From Kofleriaceae bacterium (GTDB taxonomy: Bacteria > Myxococcota_A > Polyangia > Haliangiales > Haliangiaceae), in NCBI GenBank assembly GCA_018057825.1, contig JAGPCY010000004.1:186001-250000 (forward strand): DNA of 64,000 bases, written 5' to 3'. The notes beneath the pieces were generated by a model. It saw only the letters and a list, made by a program, of their open reading frames with translations. It made no database searches and was not told where the DNA came from. Each line of letters starts with the position of its first letter. Position 1 is the first letter of the stretch. Both the position numbers and the translations under genes were made by a program. This document shows positions 42,290-51,647 of the stretch, piece by piece.

Positions 42290-44362
42290 ATGTCGCCGTC
42301 GTCTCACGCCGTGGCGCAGGCCGAGGTCGCCCGCCTGACCGCCCTGGCCGACGCCGATCCGATCCTGGCGCCATGGCCGGGGCCCTACGGCGGCGTGCCG
42401 CCGTGGGAGCGGGTCACCGCCGCCGGCTTTCCGGCTGCGTTCGCCACCGCGATCGCGTTGCGCGAGGCCGAGCTGGCGGTGATCACCGCCGAGCCGGCGC
42501 CGCCGAGCTTCGCCAACACCATCTTGGCCCTCGAGGACGCCGGCCGCCACCTGGCCCGAGCCCAGGCCCTGTTCGCGGTCCTGTCAGGCAACCAGAACGA
42601 TGCCGCGGTCCAGGCGGTCGAGGAGGCGTGGGCGCCGCGCCTCGCCGAGGCCAGCGATCGCCAGCTCCGCTTCAACCGCCCGCTGTTCACCCGCATCGCC
42701 GCGGTCTGGGCCGCCCGCGACGGGCTCGCCGCCGTCGATCGCCGCCTGGTCGAGTTGCTCCACGACGCCATGGTCCGCGGCGGCGCCCGCCTCGAGGCCT
42801 CCGAGCAGGCGGCCCTGGGCGCGATCAACGTCGAGCTCGCCGGCCTCTACACCAGCTTTGGCAACCGGGTCCTGGCCGACGAGGAGACCGCGATCGTCGT
42901 CGACGACGCGGCGGCGCTGGCCGGGATCCCCGCCGACGTGGTGGCGGCGTGCCGGGCGGCCGCGATCGCGCGCGGACGCCCCGACGCCTGGGCCATCGTC
43001 AACACCCGGAGCTGTGTCGACGTCGTCCTGGCCACCGCCGACGATCGCGACATGCGCGAGCAGGTGTGGCGCGCCTTCAAGCAGCGCGGCGCCAACGGCG
43101 ACGGCAACGACACCCGCGCGTCGATCGCGCGCATCGTCCGGCTGCGCGCCGAGCGGGCCCAGCTCCTGGGCTTCCCCAGTCACGCCGCGCTGCGCCTGGC
43201 CGACACCATGGCCAAGACCCCGGCCGCCGCGCGGGCGCTGATGGCCCAGGTGTGGCCGGCCGCGGTGGCGCGAGTCCGCGACGAGGTCGCCGCGATGGCG
43301 GCCCTGGCCGGCGCGCCGATCGCGCCCTGGGACTACCTGTACTACGCCGAGCGAGTCCGGGCCGAGCGCTACCAGCTCGACGGCGACGAGCTCGCCGCCT
43401 ACTTCACTCTCGAGCAGATGATCGCGGCGGCGATGTGGATGGCCGAGCGCCTCTACGGCCTGACCTTCCGCGAGATCACCGGCGCGGTCCCGACCTTCCA
43501 CGCCGACGTCCGGGTGTGGGAGGTCGTCGACGGCGAGCGCGTCGTCGGCCTGTTCTACGGCGACTACTTCGCGCGCCCAGGCAAGCGCTCGGGCGCGTGG
43601 ATGTCGAGCTACCGCTACTACGAGCGCTGGGGCGGCCACCACCACCTGCCGATCGTGTCGAACAACAACAACTTCGTGCCCGGGCCGGCCGGCGCGCCGG
43701 TGGTGATCTCGCTCGACGACGCCCACACGCTGTTCCACGAGTTCGGCCACGCCCTCCATTACCTCCTGGCCGAGGTGCCGTACCAGTCTCTGGCCGACAC
43801 TCCCAACGACTTCGTCGAGTTCCCGTCGCAGCTCCACGAGGCCTGGGTCCTGGCCCGGCCGGTCCTCGACCGCTTCGCGCGTCACGTCGTGACCGGCGCG
43901 CCGATGCCCCAGGCCCTGGTCGACAAGGTGGTCGCCGCCGGCAAGCACAATCAGGGCTACGCCACGGTCGAGTACCTGAGCGCGGCGCTCATCGATCTGG
44001 CGCTCCACGAGCGGCCCGACGGCGCGATCGATCCGGCGACCTTCGAGGACGACGAGCGCGCCGCCTTGGGCGCGCCGCCCGAGGTCGCGCTCCGCCACCG
44101 CCTGCCGCACTTCGCGCACCTGTTCACCGGCGACGGCTATTCGGCCGGGTACTACGCGTACCTGTGGGCCGAGGTCATGGACGCCGACGCCCGCGGCGCC
44201 TTCACCGAGGCCGGTGATCCGTTCGCGCCCGAGGTCGCCGCCGCGCTCCGTCGCCACCTCCTGGCCCCCGGCAACGCCTCGGATCGCGCCGAGGCCTACC
44301 GCGCGTTTCGCGGTCGCGACCCCGATCCCGCCGCGCTCCTGGTGAAGCGCGGCCTGGCCTGA
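42290..44362 (+). CDS. M3-family oligopeptidase
   Basis: This 690-aa zinc metallopeptidase has the H-E-F-G-H-A-L-H motif at about residue 483 and the downstream glutamate region F-V-E-F-P-S-Q-L-H-E. Its length and sequence fit the M3A group (oligopeptidase A/Dcp-like). There is no signal peptide, so it is probably cytoplasmic and degrades short peptides. It is divergent from the BMP transporter; the 128-bp gap should hold both promoters but no clear box was seen. Confidence 0.9.
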   Translation: MSPSSHAVAQAEVARLTALADADPILAPWPGPYGGVPPWERVTAAGFPAAFATAIALREAELAVITAEPAPPSFANTILALEDAGRHLARAQALFAVLSGNQNDAAVQAVEEAWAPRLAEASDRQLRFNRPLFTRIAAVWAARDGLAAVDRRLVELLHDAMVRGGARLEASEQAALGAINVELAGLYTSFGNRVLADEETAIVVDDAAALAGIPADVVAACRAAAIARGRPDAWAIVNTRSCVDVVLATADDRDMREQVWRAFKQRGANGDGNDTRASIARIVRLRAERAQLLGFPSHAALRLADTMAKTPAAARALMAQVWPAAVARVRDEVAAMAALAGAPIAPWDYLYYAERVRAERYQLDGDELAAYFTLEQMIAAAMWMAERLYGLTFREITGAVPTFHADVRVWEVVDGERVVGLFYGDYFARPGKRSGAWMSSYRYYERWGGHHHLPIVSNNNNFVPGPAGAPVVISLDDAHTLFHEFGHALHYLLAEVPYQSLADTPNDFVEFPSQLHEAWVLARPVLDRFARHVVTGAPMPQALVDKVVAAGKHNQGYATVEYLSAALIDLALHERPDGAIDPATFEDDERAALGAPPEVALRHRLPHFAHLFTGDGYSAGYYAYLWAEVMDADARGAFTEAGDPFAPEVAAALRRHLLAPGNASDRAEAYRAFRGRDPDPAALLVKRGLA

Positions 44363-44502
44363 CCCGCCGATCGATGATCTTCATCACACGCCATCGGCGG
44401 TCCGCTGCCCTACGCTCGGCCGCCGTCATCGCCTGACCTCGCGCCTCGCGCCTCGTGCGCCTCATGTGCCTCGTGCCGTCCGTCCCCAGGAAAGGAACCG
44501 CC

Positions 44503-44886
44503 ATGCGCCCGCTCTTCGTCGCCCTCGCGCTCGCCGCCACCGTCACCACCGCTCACGCCGATCGCCAGCTCACCGGGTCCGCCGAGACCGTGACCCACGA
44601 CTGCGCCAGCGACCCGGTGGTGATCGTCGCCGGCTCGACCAACCAGCTCACGACCACCGGCACCTGCACCACGATCACGGTCCAGGGCAGCTCGAACCAG
44701 CTCACGATCGCCGCCGCCACCACCGTCAACGTCCAGGGCTCGTCGAACCAGCTCACGATCGGCCAGGTCGACAAGCTCCGCCTCCAGGGCGTGAGCAACC
44801 AGGTCGCCTACAAGGGCCCGCTCAAGGCCAAGAAGACCAAGGTGTCGAAGCAGGGCGTCGGCAACAAGGTCGCCAAGGTCAAGTAG
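44503..44886 (+). CDS. DUF3060 secreted protein
   Basis: The 127-aa protein has a signal peptide (to A-H-A) and then repeated G-S-(S/T)-N-Q-L-T-I-type units at ~45-100. These are characteristic of DUF3060 and probably form a small beta-helix or beta-sheet domain. ATG 44503 is preceded by AGGAAAGGA. It is exported, with unknown function. Its stop overlaps the convergent YkgJ-type gene by 8 bp. Confidence 0.8.
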   Translation: MRPLFVALALAATVTTAHADRQLTGSAETVTHDCASDPVVIVAGSTNQLTTTGTCTTITVQGSSNQLTIAAATTVNVQGSSNQLTIGQVDKLRLQGVSNQVAYKGPLKAKKTKVSKQGVGNKVAKVK

Positions 44887-45475
44887 CCGACGGCTCGCCC
44901 GGCACCTCGGGCGGGAGCTCGGGTGGTAGCTCGGGCGGGATCAGGTGCTCGGCCAGCGGCGCCGGTACCCGGTTGGCGAAGTCGAGCCACACCCGGGGAT
45001 CGTTGCGGCAGTCGTAGTCGCGGCAGGTCACCGGGCGGTCGTCGTAGCAGCCGCAGCGCCCGTCGCGCCCGAGGTAGCTGCAGTAGCCGGTGTCGGGATC
45101 GCGGGGCAGGGCGTAGGGATCGTGGACGTCGAAGCGCAGCCGACCCTCGAGCAGATCCTCGCGGGTCAAGGTCACCGCGAACGAGCAACACCGGCCGCGG
45201 CACAGCGGCAGGAGCGCGGCGCAGTCGAGGTCGGGCCCGCGCACGGTGCGCTTCGGTGGCCCGAGCGCCAGCTTGACGCTGGTGCGATCGCCGGTGAGCT
45301 CGGCCAGCCAGGCGCGGTGCTCGGGGAGGAGGGCGCCGCGCAGCACCAGGAGCTCGATCAGCGCCTCGAGGCGCCGCGCCAGGTCGCCGTGATCGTCGCG
45401 GCCGCGCAGATCGTCGACCAGGTGGCGGATCGCGGCGACCACAGTGGGGTCGGGTGGCGACGACGGCTCGCTCAT
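44879..45475 (-). CDS. YkgJ-family cysteine-cluster protein
   Basis: The 198-aa protein has the family cysteine cluster: C-R-G-R-C-C in the middle (~96), then C-S-Y-L, C-G-C-Y and C-R-D-Y-D-C toward the C-terminus. Members are thought to bind zinc or iron, and their function is unsettled. It lies 12 nt after the LysR gene on the same strand, so it is probably in one operon with LysR and PPK2. The Pro/Glu-rich tail (P-P-E-L repeats) is likely disordered. Confidence 0.8.
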   Translation of the reverse strand: MSEPSSPPDPTVVAAIRHLVDDLRGRDDHGDLARRLEALIELLVLRGALLPEHRAWLAELTGDRTSVKLALGPPKRTVRGPDLDCAALLPLCRGRCCSFAVTLTREDLLEGRLRFDVHDPYALPRDPDTGYCSYLGRDGRCGCYDDRPVTCRDYDCRNDPRVWLDFANRVPAPLAEHLIPPELPPELPPEVPGEPSAT

Positions 45476-45487
45476 GGCCGGGCGACG

Positions 45488-46456
45488 TTACCGCGGATCG
45501 CGGCTCGGCCGGGCGCCGGCCACCGCGGCGAGCTGATCGCGCAGCCAGGTGTGGGCCGCTTGCTCGTGGGTCCGCTCGTGCCAGATCGCGTGCATCGTGA
45601 AGCCCGGCACCGCGACCGGCGGCGGGCGCATGACCAGTCGATGGCTGCGCGCGAAGGCCGCCACGACGCGACTGGCCAGGGTCGCGACCAGGTCGGTCGC
45701 CGCCACGACCGCCGGCGCGACCAGGAAGTGCGGCACCGCGACCGCGACCCGGCGCTGGCGCCCGACCGCGGCCAGGGCGTCGTCGACGAAGCCGCCGGCG
45801 GTGCCGCGGGGCGCGACCAGCAGGTGGTCGAGGGCGCAGAAGCGGTCGAGGGTCAGCCGGCCGCGGGCCGCCGGGTGGCCGGCGCGCATCGCGCAGGTGA
45901 AGGTCTCGGCGAACAGCGGCCGGTAGTAGCAGCCGCTGGTCAGCGGACGCGGATCGCGCGAGCGCACCGGCGCCAAGACCACGTCGACCTCGCCGCTGGC
46001 CAGGGCCGCGCCGGGATCGTCGGGGGCCGGGCGCACGAACAGCTCGACCCCGGGCGCCAGCCGGGCCACCCGGGCGGCCAGGGGCGGCAGGAGCACCAGC
46101 TCGGCCAGATCGCCGGCGCCGACGTGGAAGGTCCGGCGCGCGGTCGCCGGATCGAAGCCGCCGCCCGGCCAGGCCGCGGCCAGCTCGTCGAGGAGCCGGG
46201 TCACGACCGGCGCCAGGGCGAGGGCCCGCTCGGTCGGCACCAGGCGGCCGCCGGCGCCGCGGACCAGGAGCGGATCGCCGAGCTCGTCGCGGAGCCGGGC
46301 CAGGGCGTGGCTGGTCGCCGACTGGCTCTGGCCCAGGCGCGCGGCCGCGCGGGTGACGTGGCGCTCGGCCAGGACCACGTCGAGCACCCGCAGCAGGTTG
46401 AGGTCGAAGCCGGCGAGCCGATCATGAGCGCGGCGCATGATCGGCAGTTGTATCAT
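45488..46456 (-). CDS. LysR-family transcriptional regulator
   Basis: The 322-aa protein has an N-terminal winged helix (L-N-L-L-R-V-L-D-V-V-L-A-E-R-H-V-T-R-A-A..., Q-S-Q-S-A-T-S-H-A-L) and a periplasmic-binding-like ligand domain. ATG 46456 is used; ATG 46438 (M-R-R-A-H) is an alternative. It lies 30 nt downstream of the PPK2 gene on the same strand. The target and ligand are unknown. Confidence 0.88.
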   Translation of the reverse strand: MIQLPIMRRAHDRLAGFDLNLLRVLDVVLAERHVTRAAARLGQSQSATSHALARLRDELGDPLLVRGAGGRLVPTERALALAPVVTRLLDELAAAWPGGGFDPATARRTFHVGAGDLAELVLLPPLAARVARLAPGVELFVRPAPDDPGAALASGEVDVVLAPVRSRDPRPLTSGCYYRPLFAETFTCAMRAGHPAARGRLTLDRFCALDHLLVAPRGTAGGFVDDALAAVGRQRRVAVAVPHFLVAPAVVAATDLVATLASRVVAAFARSHRLVMRPPPVAVPGFTMHAIWHERTHEQAAHTWLRDQLAAVAGARPSRDPR

Positions 46457-46486
46457 CGCCCCGGCGCAGCGGCGCCGAGCGCCCGG

Positions 46487-47644
46487 TCACGGCAGGGCGA
46501 GGGTGTCGTCGGCGGTCGACGCGATGCCCGGGCGGCCGACGATCAGCGGGTCGACCTTGCCGATCCGCTCGAGGTCGCGCAGGTCGTAGCGCAGGCGATG
46601 GAGCACGTAGCGCAAGGCGTTGAGCCGCGCGCGCTTCTTGCAGTCGCTCTTGATCACCGTCCACGGCGCGTCCGAGGTGTCGGTGTGGAGGAAGATCGCC
46701 TCCTTGGCCTCGGTGTACTCGCGCCACTTGTCGAGCGACGCCAGATCGATCGGCGACAGCTTCCACTGCTTGAGCGGGTGCAGCTTGCGCTCCTTGAACC
46801 GACGGCGCTGCTCCTGGCGGCTGACCGAGAACCAGAACTTGAACAGGTGGATGCCGGAGCGCACGAGCTGGCGCTCGAACTCCGGGGTCTGGCGCAGGAA
46901 CTCCTGGTACTCGTCGTCGGTGCAGAAGCCCATGACCCGCTCGACGCCGCCGCGGTTGTACCAGCTCCGATCGAACAGCACGATCTCGCCCTTGGTCGGC
47001 AGGTGCTGGATGTAGCGCTGGAAGTACCACTGCCCGCGCTCGGCCTCGCTGGGCTTCTCGAGGGCGACCACCCGCGCGCCGCGGGGGTTCAGGTGCTCCA
47101 TGAACCGCTTGATCGCGCCGCCCTTGCCGGCGGCGTCGCGACCCTCGAACAGGATCACGACCCGAGCGCCGGTGGTCTTGACCCAGGCCTGGAGCTTCAA
47201 GAGCTCGACCTGCAGGTAGTACTTCTGCCGCTCGTAGTTCTTGCGCGACAGGAGGTTCTTGTACGGGTAGCCGCCGTCGCGCCAGCGCCGCGACAGCTCG
47301 CGATCGGGGTCGCCGCCAGCCTCCGGGCCGTCGTCGGTCGGCGCCCACAAGAGCTTCTTCAGCGCCTTGCGCTCGTCGGGGGACGCGCCCTCGAGCAGCG
47401 CGCGGATCTGGCTGATGACGTCGCCCGCCGCGGCGCCCTCGGCGTGGGCGGCCAGGGCGTCGCGCAGGGTCAAGGCCCGGCCGGTCTGCGACCGCAGCGC
47501 GGCGCGGTCGATGGCGTCGGCCTCGGCGCCGGCCGGGGTCAGGTGGGGCAGGACATCGCCGGCCTCGACCGCGCGAGGTGGCTCGCGCGGCACGGCGGTC
47601 AACGCGGGGGCGGCGGTGGCGGACGGATCGGGTGGGGACGACAT
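46487..47644 (-). CDS. ppk2: Polyphosphate kinase 2
   Basis: The 385-aa protein contains the PPK2 core: Walker A-like G-R-D-A-A-G-K-G-G (~165), the lid motif L-F-D-R-S-W-Y-N-R, and the conserved P-W-T-V-I near the C-terminus. PPK2 enzymes phosphorylate nucleoside diphosphates or monophosphates using polyphosphate. The N-terminal ~115 residues extend beyond the usual core and look low-complexity at the start. ATG 47644 has a GAGGAG site upstream. Confidence 0.9.
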   Translation of the reverse strand: MSSPPDPSATAAPALTAVPREPPRAVEAGDVLPHLTPAGAEADAIDRAALRSQTGRALTLRDALAAHAEGAAAGDVISQIRALLEGASPDERKALKKLLWAPTDDGPEAGGDPDRELSRRWRDGGYPYKNLLSRKNYERQKYYLQVELLKLQAWVKTTGARVVILFEGRDAAGKGGAIKRFMEHLNPRGARVVALEKPSEAERGQWYFQRYIQHLPTKGEIVLFDRSWYNRGGVERVMGFCTDDEYQEFLRQTPEFERQLVRSGIHLFKFWFSVSRQEQRRRFKERKLHPLKQWKLSPIDLASLDKWREYTEAKEAIFLHTDTSDAPWTVIKSDCKKRARLNALRYVLHRLRYDLRDLERIGKVDPLIVGRPGIASTADDTLALP

Positions 47645-47833
47645 GGCTCCTCGCGGGTGAACCGGTCGAGCGTACCGCGCGCCGCAGGGCCCGGGGCCGC
47701 CCCGCGGCGGTCGGCGGGCGGCCGCGACGGTTCGCCACAGGATGCAGTCAGTGCATGACGGCTATGAAGACCATCGTCTTGGCGCATGAGGGCCGCGGGC
47801 CCAGGATGTGGTCACCAACCGAGGAGAGCCCCC

Positions 47834-48751
47834 ATGTTCGTGACCCGCTTGTCTCTGACCCTGTCGCTCCTGGGCGCCGCGTGTGGCGCCGCCATCACCC
47901 CGACCGCGCCGCCCCCAGCCGCGGTCACCGTCACCCCCTACGCCGCCGCGTCCTCCGACGTGAACGCCTACGTCATCTCCGACGGCGCCGGCGCGATCGT
48001 GATCGACGCCACCCGCACCCCCGAGGACGGCGCCGCGGTGGCCCGGCTGGTCGCCGAGCGCACCACCGGCCCGGTCACCGTGCTCATCACCCACGGTCAC
48101 CCCGATCACTTCCTCGGCCTGGGGGCGCTGCGCGCCGCGTTGCCCGAGGCGCGCTTCGTGGTCGCGCGGCCCGAGATCGAGGCCGACGTGATCGGCATGG
48201 CCACCTGGATGACCGCCCAGGGCTGGCTGGCCGAGCTGCCGGCCATGCGGCCGCGCTCCGCCGCCGATCCCGAGGGCTTCGACTACGCCACCGAGCTCGA
48301 GGTCGTCGACGGCGGCGCCCTGACCCTGCCGGGGGGCGCGCGCCTCGAGCTGACCTCCGACTACCCGGCCACCGAGGCTGAGCACATGACCACCGCGTAC
48401 CTGCCGGCGGTCGACGCGCTGTTCACCAGCGACCTCGCGTATCACGACGTCCATCTGTGGCTGGGCGTCGGCGTGACCCGGGCCTCGGCCGCGGCCTGGC
48501 GCGCCACCCTCGATCGGCTGCGCGAGCGCTGGGCCGCGAAGCCGCCGACCGTCTATCCCGGCCACGGGCGCCCGACCGATCCGTCGGTGTTCGCCGCCAA
48601 CCAGGCCTACCTCGACGACATCCTCGCGGTCACCGCGACCGCGGCCTCCGAGGCCGACGCCACCGCGGCGATGGTCGACAAGCACCCGGCCCACGCCAAC
48701 CGCGACTTCCTGCTCAAGATGTCGATCAGCAACCTGTGGGCCCAGCGCTGA
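47834..48751 (+). CDS. MBL-fold metallohydrolase lipoprotein
   Basis: The 305-aa protein has a signal peptide with a lipobox-like L-G-A-A-C. The metallo-beta-lactamase motif H-G-H-P-D-H (~87) binds two metal ions, and H-G in Y-P-G-H-G-R supplies a later ligand. It is probably exported and attached to a membrane; the substrate is unknown. ATG 47834 follows GAGGAGAG. The 190-bp gap upstream, facing ppk2, holds no other gene. Confidence 0.82.
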   Translation: MFVTRLSLTLSLLGAACGAAITPTAPPPAAVTVTPYAAASSDVNAYVISDGAGAIVIDATRTPEDGAAVARLVAERTTGPVTVLITHGHPDHFLGLGALRAALPEARFVVARPEIEADVIGMATWMTAQGWLAELPAMRPRSAADPEGFDYATELEVVDGGALTLPGGARLELTSDYPATEAEHMTTAYLPAVDALFTSDLAYHDVHLWLGVGVTRASAAAWRATLDRLRERWAAKPPTVYPGHGRPTDPSVFAANQAYLDDILAVTATAASEADATAAMVDKHPAHANRDFLLKMSISNLWAQR

Positions 48752-48781
48752 CGCCGGCCGACGCTCGCGCTGGCGCCGCGG

Positions 48782-50143
48782 TCACGGCGCGCGCCCGATG
48801 GGGATGGTGTTGGCGCACACGCCGAGCTCGAGCACCAGGTAGAGGAGCACGCGCTCCTGCGGCAGGAGCCCGCGATGGCTGCCGGGCGCGGTGTGGTAGG
48901 TCGAGTACAAGACCCGACCGCAACCGGCTGGGTGGTAGGTGACGGTCAGCGGTCGCGGATCGGGCGTCGCCGAGCGCGAGCCGGTGACCCACACCTTGGG
49001 CGTGTCGATCACCGGCTGGCCCTGGTCGTCGAAGCCGACCGGCACCGCGGTGGTGCCGGCGATCCAGTTCCAGTTGTCGAACACCCGGAAGCGCCGCGGA
49101 TCGATCGGGCCGACGTCGCCGCCGGTCTCGCCGCGCGGGCCGACCTGACCGTCGAGCCAGGCGATCAGCTCGGGATCGACCGCGGCGCCGTCGGGGGCGG
49201 TGTAGACGTCGCCGTCGGCGTCGCCGAACAGCGCCGGGTCCCAGGTGTCGTTGACCGGGTCGTAGGCCGCCGGCGGGGTGTCGGTGCGGGTGCCGAGCCG
49301 CGACGCGCCGAGCTCGAGCTGGCGCGGGAACACCGCGTCGACCCACTCGCCCGACCAGTCGGTGACGTACAGCTTGCCGCCGGCGGCGACGTAGTCGCGC
49401 AGGTTGCGCAGCGTCGCCTGATCGGCCAGCGCGGCGACGTTGGCGTTGAGCGCGCACGGGATGAAGACGATGTGATAGCTGGCGAGGCGCGCCGGATCGC
49501 CGACGAGCTGGCGCAGCGTGCCCATGGCCAGGCCGAGGTCGGCGCCGCCGTTGGTGTAGAAGTCCAGCTCGCCGTCGGTCGAGGTCAACGCCCCGTCGTC
49601 GCCGACCGTGCCCAGGCCGAGCTTGCCGAGGATGTCCTGGATCGAGTCGTTGTTGCCGACCGCGACCGCGATCCGCGGGATGGTCTGGCCCGCCGCCAGG
49701 TCGCGGCGCGACGGCAAGACGGTCTCGGCGTCGGTCAGGGCCCGGGTGCCGGCGATCAGCTCGACCTGGCGCTCGCTGCGAAACTGGCCCTTCTGGATCA
49801 CCAGCCAGTAGGTGCCGGGCGTCAGCACGCCGACCTGGAAGTGCCCGTCGGCGTCGGTGACCGCGGCCCCGGTGGCGTCGGCGCACGGCTCGCAGTAGAC
49901 GCCGTCGGGGATGGGCGGCGGCCGCTCGGCGCGCAGCGACACGACCGCGCCGGCCACCGGGATCTCCTCGCCGAGCCCGACCATCCCGGGCGCCAGGTTC
50001 GGCGCCCACACCGTCCCGGTCAGCGCCGCCACCGGTCCACCGCCGCCGTCGGGCTCGTCGTCGTCGTCGTCCGCCATCCCGGTCGGTGGGCCACACGCCG
50101 CGGCCGCGAGCACGAGGGCGACGGCGACGGCGGGGCGCGACAC
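48782..50143 (-). CDS. Large secreted lipoprotein with carboxypeptidase-regulatory-like domain
   Basis: From GTG 50143 (453 aa) the protein has a short signal and a lipobox, A-A-A-A-C-G. An acidic linker with five Asp in a row leads to a beta-sandwich module containing T-D-A-D-G-H-F-Q-V-G (carboxypeptidase-regulatory-like, ~60-130). The remainder shows A-G-G-K-L-Y-V-T-D-W-S-G-E-W, which resembles a class I amidotransferase-like or ThuA-like fold. An upstream ATG at 50230 would add 29 residues before the signal and is less likely. The function is unknown; it is probably a surface protein. Confidence 0.65.
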   Translation of the reverse strand: MSRPAVAVALVLAAAACGPPTGMADDDDDEPDGGGGPVAALTGTVWAPNLAPGMVGLGEEIPVAGAVVSLRAERPPPIPDGVYCEPCADATGAAVTDADGHFQVGVLTPGTYWLVIQKGQFRSERQVELIAGTRALTDAETVLPSRRDLAAGQTIPRIAVAVGNNDSIQDILGKLGLGTVGDDGALTSTDGELDFYTNGGADLGLAMGTLRQLVGDPARLASYHIVFIPCALNANVAALADQATLRNLRDYVAAGGKLYVTDWSGEWVDAVFPRQLELGASRLGTRTDTPPAAYDPVNDTWDPALFGDADGDVYTAPDGAAVDPELIAWLDGQVGPRGETGGDVGPIDPRRFRVFDNWNWIAGTTAVPVGFDDQGQPVIDTPKVWVTGSRSATPDPRPLTVTYHPAGCGRVLYSTYHTAPGSHRGLLPQERVLLYLVLELGVCANTIPIGRAP

Positions 50144-50274
50144 CTGGCTATTACAGACGGCGGGCGCCCTCGACGCAAGCGCCGCCTCCTGCCGCGGCGC
50201 GCGGGCCGGGGCGGGTGTGCTAGCTTTCACATCCGCCGCGCGTTCGTGACGCGGTCGTCAAGGAGCAAGCGTCC

Positions 50275-51324
50275 ATGGGCATTCTCGACTTCGTCAAGGG
50301 TGGCGTCAAAGAGATGGCCATCGCCCGGCCAGATGGGGCGAAAGACCTGTGGGTCTACAAGCACCCCGACCAGACCATCCCGTGGAAGGCCCAGCTCACG
50401 GTCGACCAGGACGAGGTGGCGCTGTTCTTCAAGAACGGCCAGTTCGTCGGCAGCCTGTCGGCCGGCCGCCACACCCTCGACGGCAACAACATCCCGTTCC
50501 TCGGCCAGCTCGTCGACAAGTTCACCGGCGGCAACGTCTTCATCTCCGAGGTGTTCTTCGTCAACACCCGCGAGCATCCGTCGATCAAGTTCGGCACCTC
50601 GGTCGGCGACATCCCCGACCCCCAGACCTCGCTGCGCGTGCGCCTCATGGTCCACGGCGAGTTCTCGGCCAAGGTCTACGACCCGATGAAGTTCCTCATC
50701 GGGCTGGTCGGCCAGCGCATGGCCGACAACGAGATGTTCATCGGCTGGTTCAAGAGCCAGGTCCAAAAGACCATCAAGGACCACATCGCCGAGCTGATCG
50801 TGAAGGAGAACTGGCCGGTGATGAAGGTGTCCTCGGGCGCCTACACCGAGGAGATCGAGCAGTTCACGATCGGCGGCGTCCGCAAGCACATCGAGAGCTA
50901 CGGCGTCGAGATCGTCCGCTTCGGCGACTTCACGATCTCGATGGACCCGGCCGACAAGGAGCGCCTCGACAAGCTGATCGAGCGCGCGGCCTACGCCAAC
51001 ATGGCCGGCGGCTACCAGCAGATGGCCCAGGCCGAGATGATGCTCGGCGCCGCTGAGGGCATGAAGAAGGGCGGCACCGGCGCCGGCCTCGAGGGCATGG
51101 GCATGGGCATGGGGTTCGGCATGGCCAACCAGATGGCGCAGATGATGGGGCAGCAGCAGATGGGCGCGCGTCCCGGTGGCGGCGCGGCCCCGGCCCCGGC
51201 CCCGGCCGAGAGCCGCGATCAGATCATGAAGACGCTCAAGGAGCTGGGTGAGCTGAAGAGCGCCGGCATCCTCACCGACGCCGAGTTCGACGCGAAGAAG
51301 AAGGAGCTGCTCGCGAAGCTGTGA
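50275..51324 (+). CDS. SPFH-domain protein with C-terminal SHOCT domain
   Basis: The 349-aa protein has an SPFH/YdjI-like domain at ~1-245, a Met/Gly/Gln-rich linker (~245-300), and a C-terminal SHOCT motif (L-K-E-L-G-E-L-K-S-A-G-I-L-T-D-A-E-F). Such proteins assemble oligomers, often at membranes, and are linked to stress responses. ATG 50275 is preceded by AAGGAG. It stands alone, divergent from the lipoprotein gene at 48782-50143. Confidence 0.82.
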   Translation: MGILDFVKGGVKEMAIARPDGAKDLWVYKHPDQTIPWKAQLTVDQDEVALFFKNGQFVGSLSAGRHTLDGNNIPFLGQLVDKFTGGNVFISEVFFVNTREHPSIKFGTSVGDIPDPQTSLRVRLMVHGEFSAKVYDPMKFLIGLVGQRMADNEMFIGWFKSQVQKTIKDHIAELIVKENWPVMKVSSGAYTEEIEQFTIGGVRKHIESYGVEIVRFGDFTISMDPADKERLDKLIERAAYANMAGGYQQMAQAEMMLGAAEGMKKGGTGAGLEGMGMGMGFGMANQMAQMMGQQQMGARPGGGAAPAPAPAESRDQIMKTLKELGELKSAGILTDAEFDAKKKELLAKL

Positions 51325-51370
51325 GGCTCCGCGCGGGCGCGACCGCACGGGAAGGCAGTACAGTGGCGGC

Positions 51371-51625
51371 ATGAGCGATCTGTCCGCCCGCTTCGCCGCC
51401 GCCCAGGCCCGCATCAAGCCGGTGACCGGCCTGGGCAACGACGTCCTCCTCGACCTGTACGCGCTGTACAAGCAGGCGACCACGGGTGACGTCACGGGCA
51501 GCCGGCCCGGCATGCTCGATCTGCGCGGCCGGGCCAAGTACGACGCCTGGGCCGCGCGGCGGGGCCTGACCAAGGACGCGGCGATGACCGCCTACATCGC
51601 CCTGGTCGATCGCCACGCGCCGTGA
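51371..51625 (+). CDS. Acyl-CoA-binding protein
   Basis: The 84-aa protein covers a full ACBP domain: L-Y-A-L-Y-K-Q-A-T-T-G-D-V, then K-Y-D-A-W and A-M-T-A-Y-I. The Tyr and Lys residues of the acyl-CoA site are present. ACBPs bind and buffer long-chain acyl-CoA in the cytoplasm; they are common in eukaryotes and patchy in bacteria. It lies between the SPFH gene and a kinase-TPR gene, all on the same strand. Confidence 0.88.
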   Translation: MSDLSARFAAAQARIKPVTGLGNDVLLDLYALYKQATTGDVTGSRPGMLDLRGRAKYDAWAARRGLTKDAAMTAYIALVDRHAP

Positions 51626-51647
51626 CCCCGGCGTACACTCGGCCGCG